64,000 bases of DNA from Ligustrum vulgare (lineage: Eukaryota; Streptophyta; Magnoliopsida; Lamiales; Oleaceae). The DNA lies in assembly GCA_963555705.1 (NCBI GenBank), contig OY743171.1, forward strand, positions 21,389,352-21,453,351, in the 5' to 3' direction. Positions 33,480 to 44,700 of this stretch are shown piece after piece. Made by a program: the position numbers and the translations under genes. The stretch's first letter is position 1. Every line of letters starts with the position of its first letter. Under the pieces are notes generated by a model, which saw only the letters and a program-made list of their open reading frames with translations, was not told the origin of the DNA and searched no databases.

Positions 33480-34290
33480 TCATTTTCACCATCCACCACC
33501 GCCCATTTCACCATTTACTACCCAATCCGCCCATCATCGTCATCATCAGCCTATCTACTCCTCCCTCTTCACCCTCTCTTTCCACCGGAACCATTATCCA
33601 TCAACGGCGGGCGGCACCACATTCAGAAACTGCATAGTAGCCCCCGCCCCCAAATCACTCAAGCCCGACTGTAAACCTCAATCTCCTCTCCATCTTTGTG
33701 TTGGCGGCGTCAAAATTACCAGGCGATGCGTCTCCTCTATACGACAGGAACCGCCTCTATGTAGTGGCGGTCTATGAAGCGGGGCGAAAATGGCAACAGT
33801 GGTGACAAAAAAAATGTTGTGTTCACGGAGCTGCGCACGACGCTCCTTGCTGCCTCCTTCGAGTTTTTGATTTCTTGGTCGTTTTTGTGATTTTTTTTAG
33901 TGGTGGTCGTGGCGGAGGGTTATAAGTGGTGGTTTTGGCGGCTATGTTGATGGTTTTCGACATCTGGAGATGATTTGTGATTTTTGATTTTGAGGTGGTT
34001 TGGGATTTTCTGTTGGTGGGACAACATAGGAGGCCGCGCTGGTGACGGGGGCGGAGTAGGTGGCGGGTATACAGGATACCTTGGTGATGGTGGACGGTGG
34101 TGGTGAGGTTGCTGGTTTTTGGCATTCAGAGAAGGTCTGCGTTTTTTTTTTTTTTTTTTGAAATGGCTATGAGTTATCTGGTGGCGGCGACGGCATCGGA
34201 GGTCGCGTCGGTGGCTGGGGCGGCGGAGATGGGCGAATTTTTTGCACACCGGATGGTGGTGGTAGTGAGATCGTGGAGACTGAGACGGTG
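33480..34290. other. GC-rich interior of the MULE-like element with a strand-composition switch
   Basis: The left half (33480-33720) is C-rich on the + strand (CCACCACCGCCC-type words) and the right half (33880-34290) is G-rich (GGTGGTCGTGGCGG-type words). The switch lies around 33750-33850. Long open frames on both strands are low-complexity (His/Pro/Thr or Val/Gly/Arg-rich) and have no recognisable domain. It may be captured host coding DNA or an extension of the inverted termini. Confidence 0.5.
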
Positions 34291-34309
34291 ACGATTGATG
34301 TTGAACATT

Positions 34310-34645
34310 AATTGATGAATGTGACCTAATAAGTTTAAAATATAAAAGAATTGTGACCTAATAATTTAACAAATTGCGACCTAAATACATTTTGTGACTT
34401 AATATTTTGATAATTTGTGATTGTGACCTAGAAATAATTTTTGATTTGTGACCTAAAAGATTAATTCTGACATTTAAAAGATTTATGACTTAATAATTTA
34501 TAAATTGTGACCTAAAATAAATTAAAATTGTGACCTGGAAATAAGTTCGTGACCTTAAAAAACTTGACTTGTGACTTAAAATAAATTTGTAACCTAAAAA
34601 ATTTGTCTTTTGTGACCTGCAATTATACAGTATTGTGACCTTAAT
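34310..34645. repeat. Degenerate minisatellite with consensus TTGTGACCTAAAA
   Basis: About a dozen imperfect occurrences of (T)TGTGACCTAA(A)AT, spaced 20-40 bp, with variants TGTGACTTAA and GTAACCTAA. They lie inside the MULE-like element between its GC-rich interior and right terminus. Confidence 0.75.
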
Positions 34646-34888
34646 ATATATACTTATTAAAATATTTTTATTTCTTTAATTTAATTAATTGATTCTAATT
34701 AGAGACCTGATTTTTAAAATTATATAAGTTTCACCTTATTTTTGAAATTTGTATTTTAAAACACCTTATTTATGTATTTTTTCCTTATAAAAATTCATAA
34801 AGTCCATAAAATCTAATGAAGCCCATTAAAAAATTCGTTTAAAATTAGATTTAAACATGTTAAAGGTAAAGATTCTATAAGAATGTTT

Positions 34889-34891
<3 letters not shown>

Positions 34892-34963
<72 letters not shown>
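34892..34963. repeat. (AT)n microsatellite in copy B
   Basis: A 72-bp AT run at the position equivalent to 5879-5935 in copy A, but longer. Confidence 0.95.
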
Positions 34964-34965
<2 letters not shown>

Positions 34966-35029
34966 TTTAAATTTATAGTGTTGTTTAAAAATAGAAAACC
35001 CTGCTCTAAATAATGTCCTTTAAATTTAA

Positions 35030-37000
35030 TCTTATCTTAATTTTGATCTTATCTTAATCTTAATCTTAATATATATATAAAAGCAGAATAACCGTCACCA
35101 AAATACACAAATAGTTTCCAGCCAAAATAACTTTCTAAATTTGAAATTTTTTTACTAAAAAATAATATATTAAATATTTTACCAATTATTATTTTAGATG
35201 TGTCATTAATTACATTAAAATTCGTGCTATGCTATTAATTACATAAAAAAAAAAAAAATTATTTTATTATTATTCTTTTAATAATTATTGTATTATTTTG
35301 AAATCGAAAAATAAGTAATATGAGTGTCAAATTAAATATCACAGTGAAAAGTTTAATGGAAGCTAAAAAGTGAGAGCAAATTGTAAATATATTGTCTGTA
35401 AAATCATATAAAAAATTAAAGGTAAAGTTTTATTTTATATTTTATATTTTTCCTCAATATCTAATTCATTTTAAATTATATTATTTAAGTCTTATAATAT
35501 TATCTATAATTAGTTAACTAAATTCATTTTAGTCATATATGATTAATTTCTATTCTAATTTTTTCTCATCAAATAAAAATAAATAACAACCATACGAATT
35601 TTTGAACAAATCCAATTAAGTTGGGTTAATATTTACAAACTTAAGATTTCTTCAATTCATTCATCATTTTCACATTATTTTTATTTATTTACTCATTCTG
35701 TTCATTTTTATATTTTTCATTATAAATTTAAATAACTAAAATATGCAAAAATATATTACAGATTTTAACAATTAGTTTATATAATTTCTATTAAACAATT
35801 GATTGATCAATAATTTTTTATTAAAATAATAATGTAACAATATGAATAAAGAAATTGTCAGCATGAAGAAAGAAGAATCAATTAATGTAACATATTTATT
35901 AAAATTAATGAATATTTTTTTAGAAAAATAATTGAAATTAATAATTAATGCTTAAAAAATTAAATTATACCAAAAAAGTGTATCCTACACTTCATTTTGG
36001 AGGAATATGATGAAAAAAAAATACATGAAAAGTAAAGCCTCAATCTTAAGGAGAATATGTAAGTTGAATTTTGCACATGTATTGTATGAGCCTAATTTTG
36101 TAATTCAAAAGTTTTTTCAAAAAAGAAAATTTCATTTATTGAACGTTAATTCCAGAAAGGAGTTGATATGTTCACGGTACAATCTCCAAAACACTTAATT
36201 CATGGTCTGTTTTTTCGTAAAGAGATAAAATAATTCAACAGTTTAAAATTTATTAAAATATTAAAAAAAATAATTATATGCCGCAAAAAATTGTGAAACT
36301 TTATTTCTTAATTTTATTAATATATATAGACACAAAGACTCACTATATATTTTATTTATATTTTCATTAAAAAAACTATTGACATATAATTAACTATGCA
36401 TTTAATTATATTTAATTAAATGCATCGCATTTAAAAATTAAAAATTATTAATCTACGAATGATCTCTTGAGTTTAATTTCACGTTCGAGCACCACAAATG
36501 TTGAGGTTGATTTTCACTTTCGAGTATCGTCAATATTGCTTAATTTGTTACATTTATTTATATATAGGACCGCATATATTTAATTTGTTACAATTACTTT
36601 ATTTTATGTAAATTATAATATTTTGAGAGTATTATTTCTATTCACGTTAATCAAAGATATTTGGACGAAATTTTTTATTTATTATATACAACATATATTT
36701 GAAAATTTTCATTATTTAATTTAAATTTGAACAATTGTTTAAATATGTTTTGTTTATAGCAACTTTCGTATATCACACGGGTGTGAACAATTACAAACTG
36801 TGGAAACAATGTATTCTTTAAAGAGGTTTTCCAAAATTGATGAGAATTGTAATTTATTTCTATTTTTAGTATTCGTTGACAGTCTGTATCATTAATCAAA
36901 GCAAATTACGTGTTCTATTTTTTTTCCCTATTTTGTAATGATATTTATAATAAAATCATTTCATATTATTCTTCCGTGCAACACACGGATGTTATACTAG
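35030..37000 (+). mobile_element. Non-autonomous Helitron-like insertion in the copy B flank
   Basis: Copy A is uninterrupted here (CTTTAAATAAAAATAG near 5990-6006), while copy B holds about 1.97 kb. The 5' end begins TCTTATCTTAA. The 3' end is CCGTGCAACACACGG (a stem-loop), eight bases, then CTAG followed by T. That is the Helitron 3' signature with insertion between A and T and no target duplication. The interior is AT-rich with no helicase. A second CACACGGGTG motif near 36775 may mark an older nested end. The small open frames here have no recognisable features. Confidence 0.6.
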
Positions 37001-37057
37001 TAAAAATAGTAATTTGAAAATGAGCATTCATTTGTCACTTTGGTAATGCCAAGTTAA

Positions 37058-37292
37058 GCCCCCAGGGCACATTTCTCAATGGCAAAGGGGAGGACTGAGA
37101 AAGCTCAGTGAAGCGGTGTGTAGGGTTCGAATCCTGAAATATTGGATTTGTATCTTGTAGTCAGCGGAAGTTATCCAAATTTTGGACTTACCATCAAATC
37201 TTTCACCCTGACTCTAGAAAGCATAACTTGCGATTAATCTTTTCAATCAATGGCTCAGGGTAGGGTCGGTTGAAATTATATTTTTTTGACAG
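37058..37292 (+). mobile_element. tRNA-derived SINE, copy 2
   Basis: A 235-bp insertion in copy B with an 11-bp target duplication TGCCAAGTTAA (37047-37057 and 37293-37303). The empty site is visible in copy A near 6041-6052. B box GGTTCGAATCC is at 37124-37134; the 3' end is T-rich. It shares 5' and central blocks with 12234-12441 but is quite diverged, so the two insertions come from different subfamily members or times. Confidence 0.8.
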
Positions 37293-37742
37293 TGCCAAGT
37301 TAAAATTTTCTTTGAATATGAATAGACACGCACGCGAATAGACGTGTTGAAGTCAACACCGTATATGTTACCAAGAACAGGTGGATGGATGACAAATTCC
37401 ATCTAATAAATGTAAAGAGGGCGGACCTAAAAACAAAATATCATGTGAAGCTTTAATAGAATTCCACAAGAAAAACAAAATGAGTAAAGGGGCTGCTGAC
37501 TGCGTAACAAAAGGTCATAATAATGGAATTAATCACGTACGCTGTGTACAGTTTGTTTGATAAACGAACACATTTATGAAATCTACACAGAATAATGACA
37601 TCTATTTATTTATTTATTTACTTAATAATTTAGATTAATTCTTGCATAGTCCAAAATCCAAATCCTAATCTTGTGATTATCGTCAATTAATGCATGTTAA
37701 ATTTTCTTCTTAAATGGGTCAAACTATGACCTGTATTTACAG

Positions 37743-38103
37743 GGATTGCACCGACACTCTGTTGAGAATCAGCGCGTCATGTTCGATACGTGTTCGACAC
37801 CGACACTCTCCAACACGTGTAGGAGCTACATCATATACATCAAAATGAAAAAGGGGAAGGGTGAAATGCATACAATTAAAAAAATGATAAATCTAATTTA
37901 TAAGTTTATTTTTATTTGATGTCCTCATTTTGATTCAATAAGAATACAATGTGTTGTTTGTAATAAGACTAAAATAATAATAGATTGAAAAAAAAAAAAT
38001 TGCGCGTCCCCAATATATCGTGTCCCAACTTTTTAAAAAAATCACTTGTCGACATGTCCGTATCGTGTCGTATCCGTATCGCGTATCGGTGTCCGTGCAA
38101 CTT
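37743..38103. mobile_element. Small TIR element (MITE-like) in the copy B flank
   Basis: About 360 bp absent from copy A (which reads GTATTTACAGCTTGTG near 6500). The ends are roughly inverted: GATTGCACCGACAC at the left versus GTGTCCGTGCAAC at the right. The flanks share TTACAG/ATACAG. Both sub-terminal regions are rich in CG and CGATACG-type words, unlike the AT-rich centre. Superfamily is uncertain (hAT or MULE). Confidence 0.5.
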
Positions 38104-38272
38104 ATACAGCTTGTGTTAGCCTTGGAGGAGGATTCCTAAGTTTAAAAGCCTTGATCTCCTCGAATGAATCCTTGCAAGAAAGTTTCATTTGTTTAAAAAC
38201 CTTGTTCTTTTGGGTGCACACCAGTGGTGGTTTTGAAGGTTGCTAGAGCACCATTTATATAGATCAGGTTAG

Positions 38273-39831
38273 TGTTGAGAATTTACTTAATCATGTACAG
38301 TGGAATATAAAATATTTTCAATTCTCAAACGAGGATCTGCTTTGTGTTTAAATAAAAATCGTTATAAAGAACATTACTTCTTGATGTTCTTGCAGACTAC
38401 TCCGAGAATCTTGATTCTTTCTCCAATCTACTTGCACACCACAATTGTCCAATTATCCAGCCTCCAAATGTGATCCACATGAGAAAACAAGAATGAAAGG
38501 CTAGTGTTAATCTCTTCTTGTACTAGCAAGAGAATAATGAATTAGGGTTAACTTTTCCAAACTCTAGTTGTTCATTAATATAAGTCAGAGTGGGCTTAGC
38601 CCATAACTTAAACATCGACCCGGTCCATGTGGTTTAATTAATCCAATTAATTAAATATGGGACATTAGTTAATCAATCAAATTAATTAACTCAAGCCTAT
38701 TAATAAAAAATATAATTAATTAATTATACAAATGTCAAACACTTGTCAATTAATTAATTCCAATCACATTCTTCTAATTCTCCCCTTATTTGTAATACTT
38801 TAGGTTCCCAACCACGATGTCGAACTACGTGAATTGTTATTTTGATCTAATCAAAATAAGATTAATTAAAACTCTCTTTTAAATTAATAATTAATTCTCC
38901 TAAATTAATTAATTCACATTAGTTGTCCCAAATTGACATCTAGCAATGTGTTGGACAATACGTGTGATGGGAAATCACATGGTGTGACAAAACGAAACTA
39001 GTTCGTTTATCATGAAACTTTAATCCCTTCGTCATTATGATCCGATCAATTACGAGATATGGAAATGTGTCAATCTCGTTTATTGATCATATTTTTTTAT
39101 TTCGCTATTAAGTCAATAAACGTTGAAATTATTTTCAACTTTATTAATTCACCTTGGCCAAGGATTTCGATATCGACTTAACCAAATAAAACGCAGATCA
39201 TAATCTCTTACTATCTAAGAGCGACGAATCCTATATTGATCATTCACAACCATCATGTGATTCTTGACATACACGAACGACATCGTATTATCGACTCCTT
39301 TCAGAGCAACATCCAACATCACCAAAGTATGACTGCCCTCATATAAGGTACTATGATGACCTCAAGTTAAAGGATCAATTTCAGTAACGAACGTTAGAGA
39401 TTAACCACGGACACTCAGATAATTATTCATGTGGAATCTCCGTTGAGGGTCTTCAATGTTTTGTTCTCTTAACAAAACATCCACCTGTTCATTTAGATGT
39501 CTCTACATCTTAGCTTATGAGATCAGCTACTCACTTCTAAAGTGGGCGATGACACACGTGTTAGTCTATTCGTAATAAAGATATTCGTATCTCGATATTA
39601 CTTTACGACCAAGGATATTTTAGATTCCATTATAACTATATCTCACGATCACAACTCCTTGTGATTAACAAGTTATCAAGATTTGAATCTACGGACTCTG
39701 TTGATTTAATTTAGCAAGAATAATAATATTATTATAAATTAATTAAATAACAGATCTGCCATATATTAAATGCATCAAATATATTAATAAATTTTTGGTC
39801 AAACGATTGAACCTAGGACATAACACTTACA
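38273..39831. mobile_element. Probable solo LTR in the copy B flank
   Basis: A 1,559-bp insertion absent from copy A, which reads TATAGATCAGGTTAATTCTG near 6657. It begins TGTTGAGA and ends CTTACA. The flanking five bases are GTTAG and ATTAG, a possible target duplication with one change. There is no coding capacity and no primer site. TG...CA ends and length suit a solo LTR left by recombination. Confidence 0.5.
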
Positions 39832-40607
39832 ATTAGTTATGTCAATTTTACATCCTTTCTTTACAATGATTAATGCAGTCGACTGAAAATTTATTCAAAA
39901 TACGTACTAACTGTTCGACGGCGGAATTTGGGCAAAAAAACTAATTTATTTACTATTCCGCACGGATCTCGAGGGATTTTGAGGGTTAAAAATTGGAGAG
40001 AGAAAAGATGTTTGGTTAAAAAGTTGTATTGAAAATTGTTGAATTTATAAACCAAAAAAAAACTATTTTTTGATTCTAATGAACTCAGTGAAATGAAATG
40101 AAAGATAATTTCGGTATGAAATATTAATTCTTAGAACGTGTTTGGCAGGCTAAATGAAACGACTCGACAGGACCGAATGAGGCAAATTTTCAGTTATGCT
40201 GTACTAAACTTACTATGACCATCTTGTCCAAATTCTGTTTTTCACGATTACATTAGAGAAAATTACCAAAGTACCTCAAAGTTGAATTTAATTCTTTGTC
40301 GGGTTTTTCATGTTTTTCCTTGGTTATCACAGTAAACTACAAGCTTTTCGACCATCTATGTTATCGTAAGTTCTGTTTAAGATTCAGAATCAAGCATGCA
40401 ACCTCTTGCTATCGAAGAAGATGACGATAACTATACGAAAGACGGGAACTGGAAAGCCTGTCCATTTATCCTAGGTTACTTAATTTCATTCTTAATTCTT
40501 CCAAATTAAGTCATATATGCTTGTTTGCCGAGTTTTCAAATTTTATTTTATTATTATTATTTATTTTTCCTTCCGCAGGAAATGAATGTTGTGAAAGATT
40601 CGCATAC

Positions 40608-41326
40608 TGAAGAAGTGCTACTCTCAACTTAATAAGCCAAACACGTTTTATTTCTTTATTTGGGCTAAAATGGGTAAAGCCCAAATCATGAGCTGCTGAC
40701 TTGGTCATAATAAAGACTTCCCAGGCTGGTTTCAATATATACAACTCAGCAGAAAAATAGAAGCACAGACAGACAGAACACAGGCGAAAGAAAAGATATA
40801 CACAAAACGCACACAGCTTCTTCCTCTCTCTCTCTTTTTTGATCGGGTGATTTTCTTGGTCGTGAGGTGTGTGATTGATTTCTTGGTGAGATCAAAGTTG
40901 GCTCAAATGCCATTCTTCCAGTTTTGAGAGGGAAAAAGTAGGGCTACGGGTCGAACAATTTCTCTTGGTGAGATCAATCCTTTACTCTTCCTTTAATCTT
41001 CACTTGGTAATTAGATTGATTACAATAGGTGTAATCTTATAGTAAATGAGAGTTTATTCTTGGTGATTTTGGATTGTGTTCAACAATGTGTATAGTCTCG
41101 GTTTTGGGGTTATTTTGAGGTTTCTTGGTGAATGATTGTAAATTGCTTTGAACATTGCTTTGTGCCTAGTGGATTTGAGCGTGAATCCAAATTTAGTGGA
41201 TTGCTCAACGGGGGAGTAGGAAATTCTTTGAATTACCGAACCTCCGGGGTTTTTGGACCGAAAATTCTTTGTGTTCTTGCGTTACTTTCATTTTATTTTT
41301 CGTTATTGTTCATTTTCGTTACAACA
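40608..41326 (+). repeat. 5' LTR of the copia element
   Basis: 719 bp, partner of 45899-46617. It contains a CT-rich patch near 40820 and several copies of TTCTTGGTGA, each repeated in the other LTR. Confidence 0.97.
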
Positions 41327-41328
41327 AG

Positions 41329-41340
41329 TGGTATCAGAGC
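41329..41340 (+). promoter_or_regulatory. Primer binding site of the copia element
   Basis: TGGTATCAGAGC, two bases after the 5' LTR, complementary to the 3' end of initiator-methionine tRNA as in most plant copia elements. Confidence 0.95.
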
Positions 41341-41765
41341 TTGTATACTGGCTGAAATCCAATTTCTTGACACTGCAGGTTCTTAATTTGGTGGCTGCAG
41401 GTCTTAATTCCCTGTGATTGAACAATTTCGAATCCGTGGTAACTTCTATCCTTATCTTGATTCGGCATTTTGGAGTTAATAATATTTGATATTTGATTTG
41501 TTATCCAAATTGTTTTTTTGATAAGTGAATAATTGAAGTTAATTTTAGGGAAATTACAATAATCTGATATATTCTTGAATTCTTGCATAATTGTTTCATT
41601 TATATAATTTTGTTGAAATATTGCATGTTTTAATAATCTGCATTATTTTTAATTTTTTTATATACTTGGACTTTGTTGCTTTATTTCTTGATATATAGGT
41701 TAGATTTTGTGTTTTCAAATTTTTTGTGACTTGTTTTGTGAAACTTGGCGTTTCTCTCTCTCAAA

Positions 41766-44700
41766 ATGTCTCATACTAAATTTGAAATAGAGGTGTGGAC
41801 TGGAAAAGGTGATTTTAGTCTATGGAGACAAAAAGATTAGGGCTCTTTTACTTCAACAAAAATGTGCATATGCTATTACTGAAAATTGGCCTACTGAATT
41901 TAGTCCTTTTAGAAGGCAAGAACTAGATGAACAAGCATGGAGCACTATTTTTCTTCATCTCTCTGATGTTGTCCTTAGAAAAGTAGGTGAAACAGAAACG
42001 ACTGTTGAATTATGGTAAAAGTTAGAAGATTTATATCTATCTAAATCCATTCCCGATAAGTGTTTTCTATTGAAACAGTTTTTTGCCTTTAGGTTTGAAC
42101 CATCTCAGGATCTCGAGTCTAATCTTGATAGATTTAATAAGCTTACACAAGACTTGTCTAATTGTGATGAAAAGATATATGAAGATCAATTGTGTATTGC
42201 TTTATTAAATGCGGTAGGTGATAGGTATAAAGATGTGAAATATGCTCTTGAATATGGTAGAGATACACTTAGCCTTGATATTATTACCTCTGCCTTAAGA
42301 AATAGAGACTTGGAATTAAAATCTGAAATTAAAAGAAGTCATCAAGGAGAAGTTTTAATTGCTAAATCTAAAAGACCATTCAAGCCACATCAAAATACCT
42401 ATAACAATAATACCCAAAGAAAAGGAAAATCTCCTACAAATAAGAAACCAGATTTCTCCAAATCCCGGGATAGATCAATCAAGAAATGCTATTATTGTGA
42501 AAAACCTGGACATTATATTAAAGATTGTCCCAAGAGATTAAATGATCTTAAGAACAAACCAAGACACAATAATGAGTGTGATGATAATGATGGTGCCGTT
42601 TACACGGTGAATACTCAAGACACTCATCAATCTTGGGTATTGGATTCTGGGTGCACATATCATGTGTGTCCCGAAAGAGAATGGTTCAATAATTTCACAC
42701 CTACAGATAAAGGGAGTGTTTACATGGGAAACAATTTTCCTTGTAAGATACGTGATGTTGGTGACATTTTCTTAAAACTTGAAAATGATAAATTCCTCAA
42801 ATTGGAACAAACTAGGTATGTTCCCGAGGTTGACAAAAACCTCATTTCTTTAGGAATCTTGGATTCTAATAATTTCGAGATTTGCTTTAAGAATGGATTT
42901 TGCAAAATTCAAAAGGATTCTTCTGAAATCATAAATGTTTCAAAAACGAATGGTCTTTACAAAATTCATGTTATTCCTCAGAAAGAAGAATGCCTATCTG
43001 TTTTACATTCTCAAAACAGAAACTTTTCAATATGGAATCGAAGACTTGGCCATATAGGAGATAAATATCTTAAGTCACTAAGCAATGATGGGGTTATAGG
43101 AAATGTCAATTTAGACAAGGAAGATTTTTATGAAGAATGTATTTTGGGAAAACAAACAAAACTACCTTTCAAATCTGGTATTCATAAATCCACCTCCATT
43201 CTTGAATATCTTCATCCTGACCTATGGGGTCCAGCATCCACTCAAACTGTTTCTGGTTTCAAATATTACTTGTTGATTATTGATGAGTTTTCAAGAAAGG
43301 TTTGGACTTTTTTACTAAAATCAAAAGATGAGACTTTTCAAAATTTTAAGGATTGGAAAATCTTAATTGAAAACCAAACCAACAAGAAAATAAAGGTTTT
43401 GAAAACTGATAATGGATTGGAGTTTTGTAATACCATATTTGATGAGTTTTGTAAACAAAATGGAATTTTAAGATATAGGACTGTCACCTACACACAACAA
43501 CAAAATGGGACAACTGAGAGAATGAATAGGACCTTATTAAATAAAGTGAGGTGTATGTTGTTGAGCTATGGTCTCCCAAAATGTTTCTGGGGAGAGGCAG
43601 TGAAGACTGCCACTTATTTGGTTAACCTGAGCCCTTCAAGGGCTACAGGTTTTAAAACTCTTGAATTTCTTTGGTCTGGTAAACACCTCAACTATTCCTC
43701 CTTAAAGGTTTTTGGATGTGCTGCATATGCACACCAAAATCAAGGAAAACTCAACCCCAGGTCTAAAAGATGTGTTTTCTTAGGTTATGGAGAAGGTGTA
43801 AAAGGTTACAGGTTGTGGGTAAAAGAAGATCAGGGTTTTAAAATAATAATAAGCAGGAATGTTGTGTTTAAGGAAGATTTAATGCCTTGCCTTATCAAAA
43901 CTGAATCTAAAGCTGATAATCTTAGAAGGATGAAAACTGTCATATGGGACTTGAATGATCTCAGTCTTGATAACACAACTACACAAGCTCCTCTTGAGAT
44001 GGAGCATTTGAATCTGAATGACCAAAATGAAAACATGGATCAAGAGGATACTGATTCTAATACTGAAGGTGAACTTAGTCAAACACACGATCTATCCAAC
44101 TATCAGTTAACTAGAGATAGGGTGAGAAGGGAAGTAAGACCTTCCACTAGGTATAACAATGATGATTTTATTTCTCTCTTTATTGATTGTGATAATCTGT
44201 GTCCTGAACCAGCCTCTTATGAAGAAGCTATATCTTGTCCTGAATCTAAAAATTGGCTTACAGCTATGAATGATGAAATGAATTCTTTACATAAGAATAA
44301 AACTTGGATATTGGTTAAAAGGCCTAAAGATCATAAAGTCATAGATTGTAAGTGGATTTTTAAGATTAAGGAAGGTGACTCCAGCAAACATGGCATTAAG
44401 TACAAAGCCAGACTAGTAGCTAAGGGCTTTTCCTAAAAGGAAGGTATAGACTATAATGAGATTTTCTCACCTGTCGTCAAGTACACATCTATTAGGATCC
44501 TTTTGGCCTTAGTTGCTCATTTTGACTGGAAGTTAGAACTGCTTGATGTCAAAACTGCTTTCCTTTATGGTGAATTAGATGAAACTATATATATGCAACA
44601 ACCTAAAGGATTTGAGCAAAAGGGTAAGACTGAAACTGCTTGTCTTTTAAAGAGGTCTCTATATGGTTTAAAGCAAGCTCCTAGGCAATGGTATAGGAGA

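Larger units (their letters stand above)
20921..34784. mobile_element. Mutator-like (MULE/Pack-MULE-like) element interrupted by a gypsy element
   Basis: A 9-bp duplication TTATAAAAA flanks it (20912-20920 and 34785-34793), and copy A has a single uninterrupted copy at the equivalent place (about 5767). Removing the nested gypsy leaves about 1,494 bp. Imperfect long terminal inverted repeats are visible: the left end (20921-20934 continuing at 33305-33390) matches the reverse complement of about 34695-34784, for example around AAATCAGGTGAAAC and its partner GTTTCACCTTATTTTTG. Nine-base target duplications and long TIRs are MULE hallmarks. The interior (33480-34290) is GC-rich, unlike its surroundings, and may be captured host sequence. 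No transposase was found, so it would be non-autonomous. Confidence 0.6.
20125..34978. repeat. Array of ~310-bp tandem repeats (three units), third unit split by a MULE-like insertion
   Basis: Units begin with TTGCATGTAGATGC and end with TTTAAATTTATAG. Unit 1 is about 20125-20430 and unit 2 is 20431-20741. Unit 3 is 20742-20920 continuing at 34785-34978. Periods are 299 and 311 bp. Each unit has the same order: GTAGATGCGGTGGG, ATTAACTATTAATATTG, AATTGAAAAGATAAAAGTC, AAGATTCTATAAGAATG. Copy A retains only the right two-thirds of one unit (from 5672). The array lies immediately upstream of the copy B NPF flank. Confidence 0.85.

Noticed and set aside
38046..38246. 66-residue + strand frame
   Set aside because: Spans the junction of a TIR insertion and the conserved NPF flank; chance open frame.
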